The notes: generated by a model not told the origin, from the letters alone. 64,000 bases of DNA from DOZZ01 sp963792655 (GCA_963792655.1 CAWBWU010000005.1:434001-498000), one strand, 5' to 3'. Shown: positions 34,212 to 44,087, numbered from the stretch's first letter. Program-made: numbers and translations.

Positions 34212-35875
34212 GGCTTGGACGTAATCGCGCCTTCAGAAGCGGATTGCACCAGCTTGACGTATTTCGCGAAAACTCCTGTTGTGTAGCGGGGCTGCGGCGC
34301 TTTCCATGCTGCGCGCCGCGAGTTCAACTCGTCCGCGTTGACTTCAAGATTCATCTCCCGCGCATCCACATCGACCGAGATCGTGTCGCCTTCCTTCACC
34401 AGCGCGATCGGACCACAGTTCACTGCTTCGGGCGCGACGTGCGCAATCATGAACCCGCGTGTCGCTCCGCTGAAGCGGCCATCGGTAATCAGCGTGACGG
34501 TATCGGATAGACCCGCTCCGACGATTGCGCTGGTCACTCCGAGCATCTCGCGCATGCCCGGGCCGCCGCGCGGACCTTCGTAGCGAATCACCACGACATC
34601 ATTAGGTTGAATCTTTCCGGCCTGCACGGCTGCCATCGCATCTTCTTCGCGGTCGAACACACGCGCTGGTCCGCGGTGCTGCTTCTTGGTATGCCCGGCG
34701 AGCTTAATCACACAGCCATCCGGCGCGAGAGAGCCGCGCAGGATCGCCAGACCGCCGGTAGGTTTCAATGGCTGGTCAAGGGGACGAATCACCTCTTGTC
34801 CCGGAGTCTCCTGCGCCAGCGCGGCTTCTTCGGCGAACGTCTTTCCCGTGCATGTCAGCACCGACGAATCGACATAGCCGCCATCCACAAGTCGCTTTGC
34901 GATCACCGGAATGCCGCCCGCGTGATCGACATCCACCGCAACAAAACGCCCACCCGGTTTCAGGTCAACAAACAGCGGAGTGCGATTGCTGATGGTCTGG
35001 AAGTCATCCATCTCCAGCGGTATGTTCGCTTCCCGCGCCATCGCGAGTAAGTGCAGCACCGCGTTTGTCGATCCGCCGGTTGCCGCGACTCCGGCGATTG
35101 CATTCTCGAGCGACGCGCGCGTCATGATGTCCAGCGGCTTGCGCTCGTTGCGTACGCAGTCGAGGACAATTTCACCGCACCGCCGCGCGACCGCTTGTTT
35201 GCGCACATCGACCTGCGGTACCGAGGCAGTGCCCATCGGCGATAGTCCGATCAGTTCCATCACCGTCGCCATCGTGTTGGCCGTGAACTGCCCGCCGCAT
35301 GCACCTGCGCCGGGGCATGCGTTATTTTCGATTTCGAGGAGTTCCGCGTCACTGATGCGGCCCGCGGCGTTCGCGCCCACCGCTTCAAATACTTCGAGTA
35401 CGGTGATGTCTTTGCCCTTGTGACGGCCGGGCAGGATCGAACCGCCATACAAAATGACCGATGGAATATTCAGCCGCAACAACGCCATCGCTGCACCGGG
35501 AATCGTCTTGTCGCAGGCGACCAGCGCCACGATGCCATCGAACATGTGCCCACGCGCGACCAGCTCAATCGAGTCTGCAATGACTTCGCGGCTGACGAGC
35601 GAAGTCTTCATGCCCTCGGTGCCCATCGTGATGCCGTCGCTGATGGCGATCGTGTTGAACTCCATCGGCGTGCCGCCCGCCGCACGAATTCCTTCTTTCA
35701 CAAAGACCGCGAGATCGCGCAGCTTGTAATTGCAGTTCATCGTCTCGGTCCACGTGTTGGCGATGCCGATGATCGGCTTGCGCAAATCCTCGTCCGTGAA
35801 GCCGATAGCCTTCAGATAGCTGCGTGCGGGCGCACGGTCCCTGCCCTGCGTGATGGTGGCGCTATTCAATTTCAT
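34208..35875 (-). CDS. ilvD: Dihydroxy-acid dehydratase
   Basis: A 555-residue enzyme that dehydrates 2,3-dihydroxy-3-methylbutanoate and the isoleucine analogue to the keto acids in branched-chain amino-acid synthesis. Iron-sulfur ligands are in the expected places: Cys48 in TETMNCNYKLRDL, Cys in LVACDKTIPG and Cys in GAGACGGQFTANTM. Further family motifs are GGSTNAVLHLLA, RYEGPRGGPGMREML and TDGRFSGATRGFMIAHVAPEA. Full length and intact. It heads the operon that continues with the YmdB-like phosphoesterase and the GGDEF cyclase. Confidence 0.97.
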   Translation of the reverse strand: MKLNSATITQGRDRAPARSYLKAIGFTDEDLRKPIIGIANTWTETMNCNYKLRDLAVFVKEGIRAAGGTPMEFNTIAISDGITMGTEGMKTSLVSREVIADSIELVARGHMFDGIVALVACDKTIPGAAMALLRLNIPSVILYGGSILPGRHKGKDITVLEVFEAVGANAAGRISDAELLEIENNACPGAGACGGQFTANTMATVMELIGLSPMGTASVPQVDVRKQAVARRCGEIVLDCVRNERKPLDIMTRASLENAIAGVAATGGSTNAVLHLLAMAREANIPLEMDDFQTISNRTPLFVDLKPGGRFVAVDVDHAGGIPVIAKRLVDGGYVDSSVLTCTGKTFAEEAALAQETPGQEVIRPLDQPLKPTGGLAILRGSLAPDGCVIKLAGHTKKQHRGPARVFDREEDAMAAVQAGKIQPNDVVVIRYEGPRGGPGMREMLGVTSAIVGAGLSDTVTLITDGRFSGATRGFMIAHVAPEAVNCGPIALVKEGDTISVDVDAREMNLEVNADELNSRRAAWKAPQPRYTTGVFAKYVKLVQSASEGAITSKP

Positions 35876-35942
35876 GTTTGTTTCAGTCTAACTTGCTTAC
35901 GCGCGAGGCACGTATGCGGCTCCCCGCACAGTGCTCGCATGT

Positions 35943-36012
35943 CAGAGCCGCGACTGAAGGGAGCGGATTGGCCGTCGCATGGATAAATCCGCTCCCTTTA
36001 GTCGCGGCTCTG
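35943..36012. repeat. Large imperfect inverted repeat (27-bp arms)
   Basis: The arm at 35943-35969 (starting CAGAGCCGCGACTGAAGG) is complementary to 35986-36012 at 26 of 27 positions, with a 16-base loop. It sits between divergent ilvD and the esterase gene. The arms resemble REP-type extragenic palindromes by size and location. As RNA from either strand it would form a very stable hairpin. Confidence 0.8.
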
Positions 36013-36068
36013 AACGCATGCCGGCAGGTAATCGGAATGGGTCAGGATCAGTGATATTGTCTTGTGTC

Positions 36069-37212
36069 ATGCAACGTCTCGCCGCGCTCATCTTTATTGC
36101 GTTACCGCTTCTCGCACAGAATGCCCCACCGGTCCAGGTTGTCTCACCGGAAGTTACAGCCGATCGTCACATCACCTTCCGCCTGCTCGCGCCCAAAGCT
36201 GAGGCGGTGAAGGTAAGTGCCAGCGACATCCCTGGCGGCCAGGGCGGAACGCCCATGGTCAAAGGCGAAAACGGTATCTGGGAAGCGACGCTGGGCCCCG
36301 TCGTTCCCGGCGCTTTCCGCTACAACTTCAATGTCGATGGCATTCCCGTTGTCGATCCGCGCAACCCGCTCACCAGCGAATCAAACACCAATACGTGGAG
36401 CCTTGTTGCCGTTCCGGGCTCCGACTGGATGGACACCCGCGACGTGCCGCACGGCGCAGTCGCTGCCGTGACGTATCACTCGAGTGCGCTCGGGCGCTTC
36501 CGCCGCATGCACATCTACACGCCGCCGGGTTATGAGAACAACTCGCAGAAATACCCCGTGTTCTACCTGCTGCACGGCGCCGGTGATTCGGATGACTCGT
36601 GGAGCTCTGTCGGCCGCGCCGGTTTCATTCTGGACAATCTGATCGCCAGCGGGAAGGCGAAGCCGATGATCATCGTGATGCCTGCTGGTCACACGCGCGC
36701 TGGTTTTGCACGTACGCCAAGCGCCAACCAGGAATTCCCGGATGACTTCACGAAAGACATCATGCCCTACGTGGAGCATCACTACCGCATCATCAACGAT
36801 CGTGCACACCGCGCGATTGCAGGCCTTTCGATGGGGGGCAGCCAGACGTTGAACATCGCAGTCCCTCACCTGAACCAGTTCGCGTACATCGGCGTGTTCA
36901 GCTCCGGTTTGATCGGTAGTTTCCCAAATCCGAATCCTGCTCCGGGTGCTCCTGCCGCTGGCTCCGCCGTCCGGTCCGAGCTGGGAAGAACAGCACAAAG
37001 CCGAGCTGGATGACGCCGCCGCTCGCAAAGGGCTGAAGCTCTTCTGGTTCAGCACCGGCACGGATGACCGCTTGATCGACACCACGCGCAAGAGTGTCGA
37101 ACTGTTCAAAAACCATGGTTTCCAACCTGTGCTGAAAGAAAGCGCGGGCGGTCATACCTGGCTCAACTGGCGCGACTACCTGGACGAGTTTGCGCCCCAG
37201 CTATTCCAATAG
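36069..37212 (+). pseudogene. Secreted esterase (CE1/alpha-beta hydrolase) with one frameshift
   Basis: A protein of about 381 residues in two frames. Frame one runs from ATG 36069 to past 36945; frame two carries the C-terminus to TAG at 37212. A signal peptide (MQRLAALIFIALPLLAQ) is followed by an early-set/CBM48-like beta domain (FRLLAPKAEAVKVS ... FRYNFNVDGIPVVDPRNP) and a carbohydrate-esterase-1-type hydrolase (YPVFYLLHGAGDSDDSW). The nucleophile Ser lies in GLSMGG, the acid in TGTDDRLID and the His in SAGGHTWLNW, the latter two in the second frame. The shift lies between about 36945 and 36990, in a C/G-rich stretch. Likely a feruloyl/acetyl-type esterase acting on plant polysaccharide if intact. 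The VOC gene follows by eight bases. Confidence 0.85.
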
Positions 37213-37219
37213 GAGCCCA

Positions 37220-37585
37220 ATGAGCATCAGCAGCCGTAACGGCAAAATCTGCTACGTGCAAATTCCGTCTACCGACGTCGCGCGGTCGGCCAAATTCTAC
37301 GAAACGGTGTTCGGCTGGGAGGTCCGGCGGCGCGATAACGGAGAGCTGACCTTTCACGACGGCGTAGAGGTGAGCGGCGCGTGGATCACGGACCGGCCTC
37401 CCTCCGCCAGCGGGCTGGTGATTTCGATCATGGTAGACGATATCAAAGCTACGATCGCCAAAGTGGAGGCAAACGGCGGCGAAATCGTCCGGCCGCTCGG
37501 CGCCGATGCACCCGAACTGACCGCCCACTTCCGCGATCCGGGCGGCAGTTACATGGGGTTGTACCAGGAGCCAGTCCAGAGTTGA
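37220..37585 (+). CDS. VOC-family (glyoxalase/bleomycin-resistance fold) protein
   Basis: A 121-residue protein with one vicinal-oxygen-chelate module pair: QIPSTDVARSAKFYETVFGWEV at the start, then ISIMVDDIKATIAKVEANGGEIV and ELTAHFRDPGGSYMGLYQEP. ATG at 37220 follows AGGAG at 37211-37215. The site overlaps the stop of the esterase gene, so the two are probably cotranscribed. Members bind a metal and act on small molecules; the substrate is unknown. Confidence 0.9.
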   Translation: MSISSRNGKICYVQIPSTDVARSAKFYETVFGWEVRRRDNGELTFHDGVEVSGAWITDRPPSASGLVISIMVDDIKATIAKVEANGGEIVRPLGADAPELTAHFRDPGGSYMGLYQEPVQS

Positions 37586-37619
37586 CGCAAGCTGGATAAT
37601 CATACTAATCTCTATCTAC

Positions 37620-40600
37620 ATGATGGAGATTCGGTATGTATCCAAGCTCGTCACCTTCTTCCTTTCCGTTTCTCTCGCGCTTTGCCAGAGCGGTTCGGGT
37701 GCAATCTCCGGCTCGGTTAAGGATGCTGCGGGTTTGCCTGTCGTCAATGCCTCGGTCCGCATCGTGAATGTATCGACCGGGGTGGCCCAGGCTACCCAAA
37801 CGACCGAAGCGGGCGACTTCCGCGTTGCATCACTCCCGCCGGGCGAATACCGCGCCGACATCGAAAGCCCTGGTTTCCAGCGGCTCGCGAGAGGCCCCGT
37901 CAAGCTCGAAGTGGAACAGGTGTTGAACCTGGATCTCGTTCTTCAGATTGGCAGTTCAAACGAAACGATAACGGTGGCGGAGGCTGCTCCGCTTGTCGAA
38001 TCACAAACCTCGAATGTCGGGCAGGTGGTTGACCGGCAGATGCTCGACGGCATGCCCCTGCCGAACCGTGCCGCCTCGTCGCTAGCCATGTTGGCGCCCG
38101 GCGTAGTCATGATCGACACCGGAGCCGGGACTGCTGAGAACTATCCGGTCTTCAGCGTAGCGGGAGGCCGAGCACGCAATCAGAACTTCACGCTTGATGG
38201 TGGCAACGTCTCGAACGCGGTCGGACTCACGCGCCCACAGCAGTTGACCAGCTTGCCGGTGGACGCCATGCAGGAGTTCAAAGTCATTGCCAACAACTAC
38301 TCCGCCGAGTACGGGCATTCGACCGGCGGCATCGTCACGATGACCACGCGGATGGGTACCAATCAGTATCACGGCAGCCTGTTCGAATCGCTCCAGAACG
38401 ATGCGTTGAACGCGCGGAACTACTTCGCGGAACATCGCTCGCCGGTGCGCCTCAATCAGTTCGGCGCCAGCGCCGGGCGGGCCGATCGTGCGCAATAAGA
38501 CGCACTTCTTCGTCGCCTGGGAGCAAACGCGGCAACTCACCAGTTTTGAGATTGCCTCCACCGTACCAACGCTGTTGAACCGCGCGGGCGACTTTTCAGA
38601 TCTTCGCAATAGCGCCGGGAAGGCGATTCAGATCTACGATCCGTCGACCGGTTCTACTAGCGCAACGCGCCAGCCGTTCGCCGGGAATCGTATCCCGGCT
38701 TCGCGCCTCGATACGGTCGCGATAGCGGCGCTGAATTACTTCCCCTTGCCCAACCGGGCTGGAACAGGAACTAACGCCAACAATTTCATTGGCGCGAGCC
38801 GCAATGAGTCTGAATCGAAACATTGTTGTTGGACGGCTGGATCACCAATTAGGAACATCAGACTTACTAACTGCGCGCTACTACATCAACGACGCCAATA
38901 CGAACAATACTGGCACTTACGGAACTCCCGCGGCGGACCCTCTGGCCGACATAACGGATGTGCGTATCCAAAGCTTTCTTGTCTCCGACACACATATCTT
39001 CACTCCCACCTTGACCAACGACCTCCGCTACACTTATCTTCGCCGTAAGTTCCTCGAGACGCGGCCTGGATACGGCGAAGACTACGCAGCGAAGATAGGT
39101 TTGACTGGCGTGAGCGATGCCGCTTTCCCGGCGTTCACCATTCCCGGTTACGGCGTACCCGCAGGTTATGTGGCCGGAAACGTCACGGTCCCGGCAACTG
39201 GCGCGGCATTAGGAAATCCAACCGTCGTGTACCGTTTTCAGACGCCCATAACGGACCAGCAGTACACCGATGCCGTCTCCTGGACGCACGGGCGGCACGC
39301 GTGGAAATTCGGTGCGGAGTTCCGCAAGGGAACAAACGATGAGATTCGCGATCGCGCGTCAGCCGGCAATTTCACAGTCAGCCCCTTGCTGACAGGATTG
39401 CCGGGCTCGGCTGCGACAACGGGCAACGCGCTGGCAAGTTTTCTGTTGGGTGACGTTAGCTCGGCAAGTGTGCAAGCTTCCGACAAGATTCCTTCGCGTG
39501 CCGCATATTCCGGAGTCTATGTGCAGGATGACTGGCGCGTTTCCGAGCGGCTGACCCTGAACCTCGGCCTGCGCTGGGACGTGGAGATTCCAAGGTCGGT
39601 CGTCGGGAACCGCATGAACTCGTTCGACCCACTTGCGATCAACCCGGTATCAGGCACTCCGGGCGTGGTCACGTTCGCAGGAGTCAACGGAGTGTCCACG
39701 CGGGCTTACCAGATGGACTGGAACAACTTCGGACCTCGCGCTCGGTTTTGCTTATCGCGTTTCAGAGGAGCTCGCGCCACTGTGGTGCGTGGCGGCGCGG
39801 GCGTTTTCTACGGGCCAAGCGTCAGCAACACCATCGGCGACGCTGCGGCGTTGGGTTTCTCGACATCGGCTTCATATACGGTCGCGCAAGCGGATACGCA
39901 GAGTGTTTTGGAGCTCCGGAATGGGTTCCCGGCCGTTACTCGCCAGGCCCTCACTCCCGGGTTTGGCGCCGTGCCTCCGGGTCAGAAGCCGAACACGTCT
40001 GTTTCGTTTTTCGATCCACACCAGGTTGCGCCCATCTCTTATCAATACAACTTCGGCATTCAGCGCGAATTCCTTGCCGATACTCTGTTCGAAGTCGGCT
40101 ACATCGGTAATGTCAGCCATCACCTGACTGCGAATGACTGATCTCTGAACCAGGTGCCGCCGCAGCTAATGGGCAGTAAAGACGCCCAGGCCGGCGCGGC
40201 CTTTCCCGCAGTTCAGCAACGTGAGTTTGATCAATCCGTCCATTGGCAATTCGACTTACCATGCTGGGCTTTCATCCGGGCACAGAAACGCATGAGTCGG
40301 TCTTTCACTTACTCGCGCACTATACGTTCTCTAAGTTCCTGGACGATGTCGAAGCATCTAAGGAATTCGGCTCCACCGGGAGCTATATGGACGCGTATAA
40401 CCGGCGCTTGGATAAGGGGCGGAGCGGAAGCGATGTACCGCAGCGGCTGGTAGTGTCGGCCCTCGTGCAACTGCCCCAACTGCAGGGCAATCGCCTGACT
40501 CGCACGGCTCTGGGAGGCTGGAAGTTCGGTGTGCTCGAGACTGCTGAGTCGGGTCCGACCTTTACAGTCGTCACGTCTGCAAACACCACCAGTGCATTTC

Positions 40601-40956
40601 CCGCCGGCTTGCTGCGGCCGGATCTGATTGATGACCCGACGCTAGCGTCCGATCAGCGGACGGCAAATCGCTGGTTCAACACGGCTGCTTTCGTAAATCC
40701 TCCGGCGCTGATTTTTGGCAACTCTCCGCGCGGCGGTCTGCGTGCAGCCCCGGTCATCATGACCGACGCGACTATTGAAAAGAGTTTTGCGTTGCGTGAG
40801 GCAGTTCGCCTGGAAGTGCGTGGCGAGTTTTATAACCTGCTGAACCACGCAATTTTCAATATTCCCGGCTTCACTCTGGGGGCAGCTGATTTCGGCGTCG
40901 TATCGAGCGCTCGCTCGCCACGCACAGCACAGATTGCAGCAAAGCTCAGCTTCTGA
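37620..40956 (+). pseudogene. Oar-like TonB-dependent receptor disrupted by several frameshifts and a stop
   Basis: A receptor of about 1110 residues recognisable across three frames. The N-terminal 290 residues are clean: signal peptide, CnaB-like domain (ISGSVKDAAGLPVVNASVRIV) and plug (GGIVTMTTRMGTNQYHGSLFE). The frame then changes near 38470-38490 and again near 38790-38830. A local double shift lies near 39740-39785 (LGFAYRVSEELAP appears in another frame), an in-frame TGA at 40139-40141 follows HLTAND, and several more shifts occur between about 40190 and 40310. The last frame ends normally with AQIAAKLSF. At least seven lesions imply a pseudogene, or a badly base-called stretch. Confidence 0.85.
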
Positions 40957-40973
40957 AGGCACAATAGCAGCAG

Positions 40974-42404
40974 ATGCCGGACGCAATAGAACTGGGTGCA
41001 CGCCCGCTCTCGATTTCTGATCTGATTGCTGTCAGCCGCAACGGGGCGGCTGTTTCGCTGGGCTCTGCAGCGATGGAACGCGTCGCTCGGGGCCGCGCGG
41101 CTCTGGAGTCGCGCCTCGCACAGGGCGAGAAGATCTACGGCGTGAATACCGGCGTCGGAGGCAATCAGCGCTTCGAACTTGGCGCGGCAGATGCCGAACG
41201 CCTGCAAGCCAACTTGATGCGTCACCTCTCGTGCGCTACGGGTCAGCCGTTACCTGCGGAGGTGGTGCGCGGCGCCATGCTGTTACGCATCGCGACATTC
41301 GCAACCGGCACGTCTGCCGTGCGCCCGGAGTTGGTGCAAGCGCTGACAGATCTCCTGAACAGCGGCATTACTCCCGTGGTGCCGCGTTATGGCTCCGTTG
41401 GCGCGAGTGGCGATCTGATGCCGTCGGCTTACATCGGCCGGGTGCTGATCGGCATTGGGGACGTCGAGTACCGCGGCCAGCGCATGCCGGCGGACGCAGC
41501 ACTCGAAAAGGCTGGGCTCAAGCCCATTACGTTCGCGCCCAAGGAAGGGCTCGCGCTGATCAACGGCACGACGATGATGACCTCGGTCGCAGCCCTGTTG
41601 TTCGACGATCTGACGCAGCAGTTGCATGCTTTGCTCGCAGCCGTGACGCTTGCAGTCGAGGCGGTCGGCGTTCCGCAGGAGCCCTACGACGCCTGGGTGC
41701 ACGAGCAGAAAGGTCACCCCGGACAGATCGCCGTCGCGGAGTACTGCCGCGCTCAGTTTGCGAACTCGGGCAATCAGGTGAACCCGGCCGTACAGAGTTG
41801 CTACTCGCTGCGTTGTGCGCCACAAGGGCTCGGCCAAGTCTGGGAAGCGCTTGAATTCGGGCGTGCGGTGATCGAACGCGAGATGAACTCGGCAAACGAT
41901 AACCCGTTGATCGATCCGGACACCGGGACGATCTACCGCGCGGGAAACTTTTATGGCGGCCACATCTCGCGGCTCCTCGATGGCTGGAAGCTCGACATCG
42001 CTGCGATGGGCAACTGGGCGAATGCGCTGATGGCCGTGCTGGTGGATGACCGCTTCAACAACGGCCTGCCGGCGAATCTGGTGCGCGAGCCCGGCGTCAA
42101 CTCCGGACTGAAGGGCATGCAATTGAGCGTGACGAGCCTGGCCTGTGCCATCCGGCAGATGGCCGGCCCCAGTTCGATTCACTCGCTGCCGACCGAGCAG
42201 TACAACCAGGATGTCGTGAGCCTTGGGATGCACTCCGCCGTGAGCGCGATGGATGCTGCCGAATGTCTGCGTAGCGAGATCGCGATGGTGTTGATCGCTG
42301 CGGCACAAGCGGCGGAACTGCGCGGCAACACCTCCAAGCTCGGCGCCGGCAATCGAGCGTACGTTCGCCATGGTGCGCAGGTTTGCTCCGTTTCTCGATG
42401 CTGA
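40974..42404 (+). CDS. MIO-type aromatic/histidine ammonia-lyase, C-terminus frameshifted
   Basis: A lyase of 476 residues as read, with ATG at 40974. The MIO cofactor site Ala-Ser-Gly is present in YGSVGASGDLMPSAYI, the N-terminal catalytic Tyr in GEKIYGVNTGVGG, and NSANDNPLI, GNFYGGHISRLLDG and SSIHSLPTEQYNQDVVSLG complete the active site. The pocket segment RHLSCATGQ is not the typical Ser-His of histidine ammonia-lyase, so phenylalanine/tyrosine lyase or aminomutase activity is possible. The last native residues (about 476 on) read VRRFAPFLDADRP in the next frame. A second shift would give LPRHIADGYRRGES with a stop at 42478, matching the family length of about 500. The core is intact; activity is uncertain. 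Confidence 0.88.
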   Translation: MPDAIELGARPLSISDLIAVSRNGAAVSLGSAAMERVARGRAALESRLAQGEKIYGVNTGVGGNQRFELGAADAERLQANLMRHLSCATGQPLPAEVVRGAMLLRIATFATGTSAVRPELVQALTDLLNSGITPVVPRYGSVGASGDLMPSAYIGRVLIGIGDVEYRGQRMPADAALEKAGLKPITFAPKEGLALINGTTMMTSVAALLFDDLTQQLHALLAAVTLAVEAVGVPQEPYDAWVHEQKGHPGQIAVAEYCRAQFANSGNQVNPAVQSCYSLRCAPQGLGQVWEALEFGRAVIEREMNSANDNPLIDPDTGTIYRAGNFYGGHISRLLDGWKLDIAAMGNWANALMAVLVDDRFNNGLPANLVREPGVNSGLKGMQLSVTSLACAIRQMAGPSSIHSLPTEQYNQDVVSLGMHSAVSAMDAAECLRSEIAMVLIAAAQAAELRGNTSKLGAGNRAYVRHGAQVCSVSRC

Positions 42405-42456
42405 TCGTCCGCAGGAAAACGAAGTGGCCGGACTTGCCGCGGCACATCGCCGACGG

Positions 42457-43083
42457 CTACAGGCGCGGCGAGAGCTGATAGAGCGCGTGCACCGTTTCGA
42501 AACTCAGCGTCGAAATCCAGGTCCCGAAATTGGTGAACTGAAAAACCAGCAGCAGCCCTAAAATCGAGAAGCGCGAGATTTCGTTATACCAGCTGATGGG
42601 CAGCCCGAGCGGGATCAGCAGCTTCGACCCATCGAGAGGCGGAAACGGCAGCATATTCAGCAGCGCCAGATAGAGGCTAAAGTTGGCCGCCATCAGGAAA
42701 AAGTCGGTTCCCTGCCCGAACCAGCCGATCGAAACACTGGCGAGCAACACCAGCAGGACCATTAGCGCCACATTCATCAACGGTCCGGCAAACGCGACCA
42801 GCACGCTGCCCCACGCGCCGTAGCGCAGCCGCGCAGGATTGGTATAGACCGGTTTGCCCCATCCGAAGAAGGCGCCCGAGAGCACTGAAGACACGAACGG
42901 GAAGATGATGGTGCCCAGTAGATCGATATGCGCCGGCGGATACAGCGTGACGCGCCCCTGGCGCTCAGGCGTGTCGTCGCCAAGTCTATCCGCAACCCAC
43001 GCATGCGCAAATTCATGCGGAACGGTGAGCATGCAGAACACGCCCACGTTAATGAGCGCCTGCTCAATATCAAGAGAAATCAT
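42457..43083 (-). CDS. Site-2-protease-like membrane zinc metalloprotease (M50)
   Basis: A 208-residue integral membrane protein with about five hydrophobic segments. The zinc motif is HEFAH in the first helix region (TVPHEFAHAWVADRLGD) and the third ligand is in LNMLPFPPLDGSKLL. This compact form is the rhomboid-like bacterial S2P group without PDZ domain. I chose ATG at 43083 because the longer frame adds an unrelated N-terminus. The start overlaps a possible tiny upstream reading frame as ATGA. Its end overlaps the putative C-terminal extension of the convergent ammonia-lyase. Confidence 0.9.
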   Translation of the reverse strand: MISLDIEQALINVGVFCMLTVPHEFAHAWVADRLGDDTPERQGRVTLYPPAHIDLLGTIIFPFVSSVLSGAFFGWGKPVYTNPARLRYGAWGSVLVAFAGPLMNVALMVLLVLLASVSIGWFGQGTDFFLMAANFSLYLALLNMLPFPPLDGSKLLIPLGLPISWYNEISRFSILGLLLVFQFTNFGTWISTLSFETVHALYQLSPRL

Positions 43084-43160
43084 TGTTTGCGTTGCTTCAG
43101 GATGAACGACCAGAGAACGATCAGAACCAGCACGGCCAACGCCGCGCCCAACTTTCGCAC
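43080..43160 (-). CDS. Possible tiny single-helix membrane protein upstream of the M50 gene
   Basis: A 26-residue frame from GTG 43160 reads VRKLGAALAVLVLIVLW and ends FILKQRKQ: one predicted transmembrane helix with positive flanks. Its stop TGA overlaps the protease ATG as ATGA. It could be a leader or small partner, or simply the hydrophobic 5' part of an alternative frame. No good ribosome site is visible. Confidence 0.25.
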   Translation of the reverse strand: MRKLGAALAVLVLIVLWSFILKQRKQ

Positions 43161-43235
43161 CGCTTGATGGTAGCGCGTCGATGTACGTTTCTCCCCATCG
43201 GCTGGACGTTTGCATGTGTAAGCGAGGAGAAGACT

Positions 43236-43886
43236 ATGTCCAAACACACTGCTGTTTTTGGGATCTATCCGACGCGCGTCCATGCTGAAGAAGCAGTGGA
43301 CTCGCTACGCCAAGCTGGCTTTCGCAACACCGATATTTCCGCACTGTTCCCCGATAATCAGGGCTCGAAGGATTTCGCGCACGAGAAAAACACGAAAGCA
43401 CCGGAGGGCACCACCACCGGCGCGGCATCGGGAGTGGTGGTCGGTGGCGTTCTCGGATGGCTCGCCGGCATCGGTATGCTTGCGATTCCGGGCATCGGTC
43501 CCCTTCTCGCGGCGGGACCCATTGTTGCCGCTCTTGCCGGTGCGGGCGCAGTCGGTGTGGTGGGAGGCATCGTCGGCGCACTCGTCGGTCTGGGCATTCC
43601 GGAGTACGAAGCCAAGCGCTACGAAGGGCGCATCAAAAGCGGCGGCATTTTGCTGAGCGTGCATTGCGAGTCGTCGGACTGGGTCGCGCGTGCGGAGAAG
43701 ATTCTGAAGAACACCGGAGCGGAAGACATCGCATCAGCCGGCGAAGCTAAAGCAGATTACGGAATGGACCACAAACATCCACGACAGTGTGCCGGTCGCG
43801 GAGCATCCGGTGCGCGAGACAGTCGCAGAAGAACGGCTGCGGGAACACGAGGCTCGCGAGAGTGTGCGCGAGCAGGCTGTCCGTGA
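43236..43886 (+). CDS. General stress protein 17M-like protein, C-terminus probably frameshifted
   Basis: A paralogue of the protein at 28547-29125. ATG at 43236 follows GAGGAG. The first 178 or so residues are native: FGIYPTRVHAEEAVDSLRQAG, a glycine-rich hydrophobic core (GVLGWLAGIGMLAIPGIGP), and YEGRIKSGGILLSVHCESSDW. After KADYGM the reading becomes Arg/Gly-rich. Another frame over the same bases continues as TTNIHDSVPVAEHPVRETV and on through an acidic, coil-like tail to IPRRPNP with TAA at 43951-43953. One base removed near 43765 would join them, giving about 238 residues. Role unknown. Confidence 0.85.
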   Translation: MSKHTAVFGIYPTRVHAEEAVDSLRQAGFRNTDISALFPDNQGSKDFAHEKNTKAPEGTTTGAASGVVVGGVLGWLAGIGMLAIPGIGPLLAAGPIVAALAGAGAVGVVGGIVGALVGLGIPEYEAKRYEGRIKSGGILLSVHCESSDWVARAEKILKNTGAEDIASAGEAKADYGMDHKHPRQCAGRGASGARDSRRRTAAGTRGSRECARAGCP

Positions 43887-43956
43887 AGACCTGAACGACA
43901 CCGCCGAAGTCGACACCACGCACCTGAACATTCCGCGTCGCCCGAATCCGTAAACC

Positions 43957-43986
43957 AAAAAAGAAATGGCCGGTACAAGACCGGCC
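43957..43986 (-). terminator. Intrinsic terminator after tRNA-Leu (also serves the convergent gene)
   Basis: GGCCGGT (43968-43974) pairs with ACCGGCC (43980-43986) around a five-base loop. On the minus strand the stem is followed by ATTTCTTTTTT, a good U-tract, 14 bases after the tRNA-Leu 3' end. It also lies just past the real end of the 17M-like gene. Confidence 0.75.
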
Positions 43987-44000
43987 GTTCTCATTCAATC

Positions 44001-44087
44001 TGGTGCGGATAAGAGGAGTCGAACCTCCACGTCATTGCTGACACATGGACCTGAACCATGCGCGTCTGCCAGTTCCGCCATATCCGC
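44001..44087 (-). tRNA. tRNA-Leu (CAG)
   Basis: The acceptor GCGGATA (5' end at 44087) pairs with TATCCGC, followed by A and an encoded CCA (44001-44003). The anticodon arm CATGGTTCAGGTCCATG gives anticodon CAG. A long variable arm (class II) and GGTTCGACTCC in the T-arm fit leucine. Length is 87 bases. Confidence 0.97.

Noticed and set aside
41231..41854. Long alternative frame inside the ammonia-lyase gene
   Set aside because: Arg/Ala-rich shadow of a high-GC gene, no start signal.
43084..43215. Longer N-terminus of the M50 protease
   Set aside because: The added residues are not hydrophobic or conserved-looking; ATG at 43083 starts directly before the first helix.
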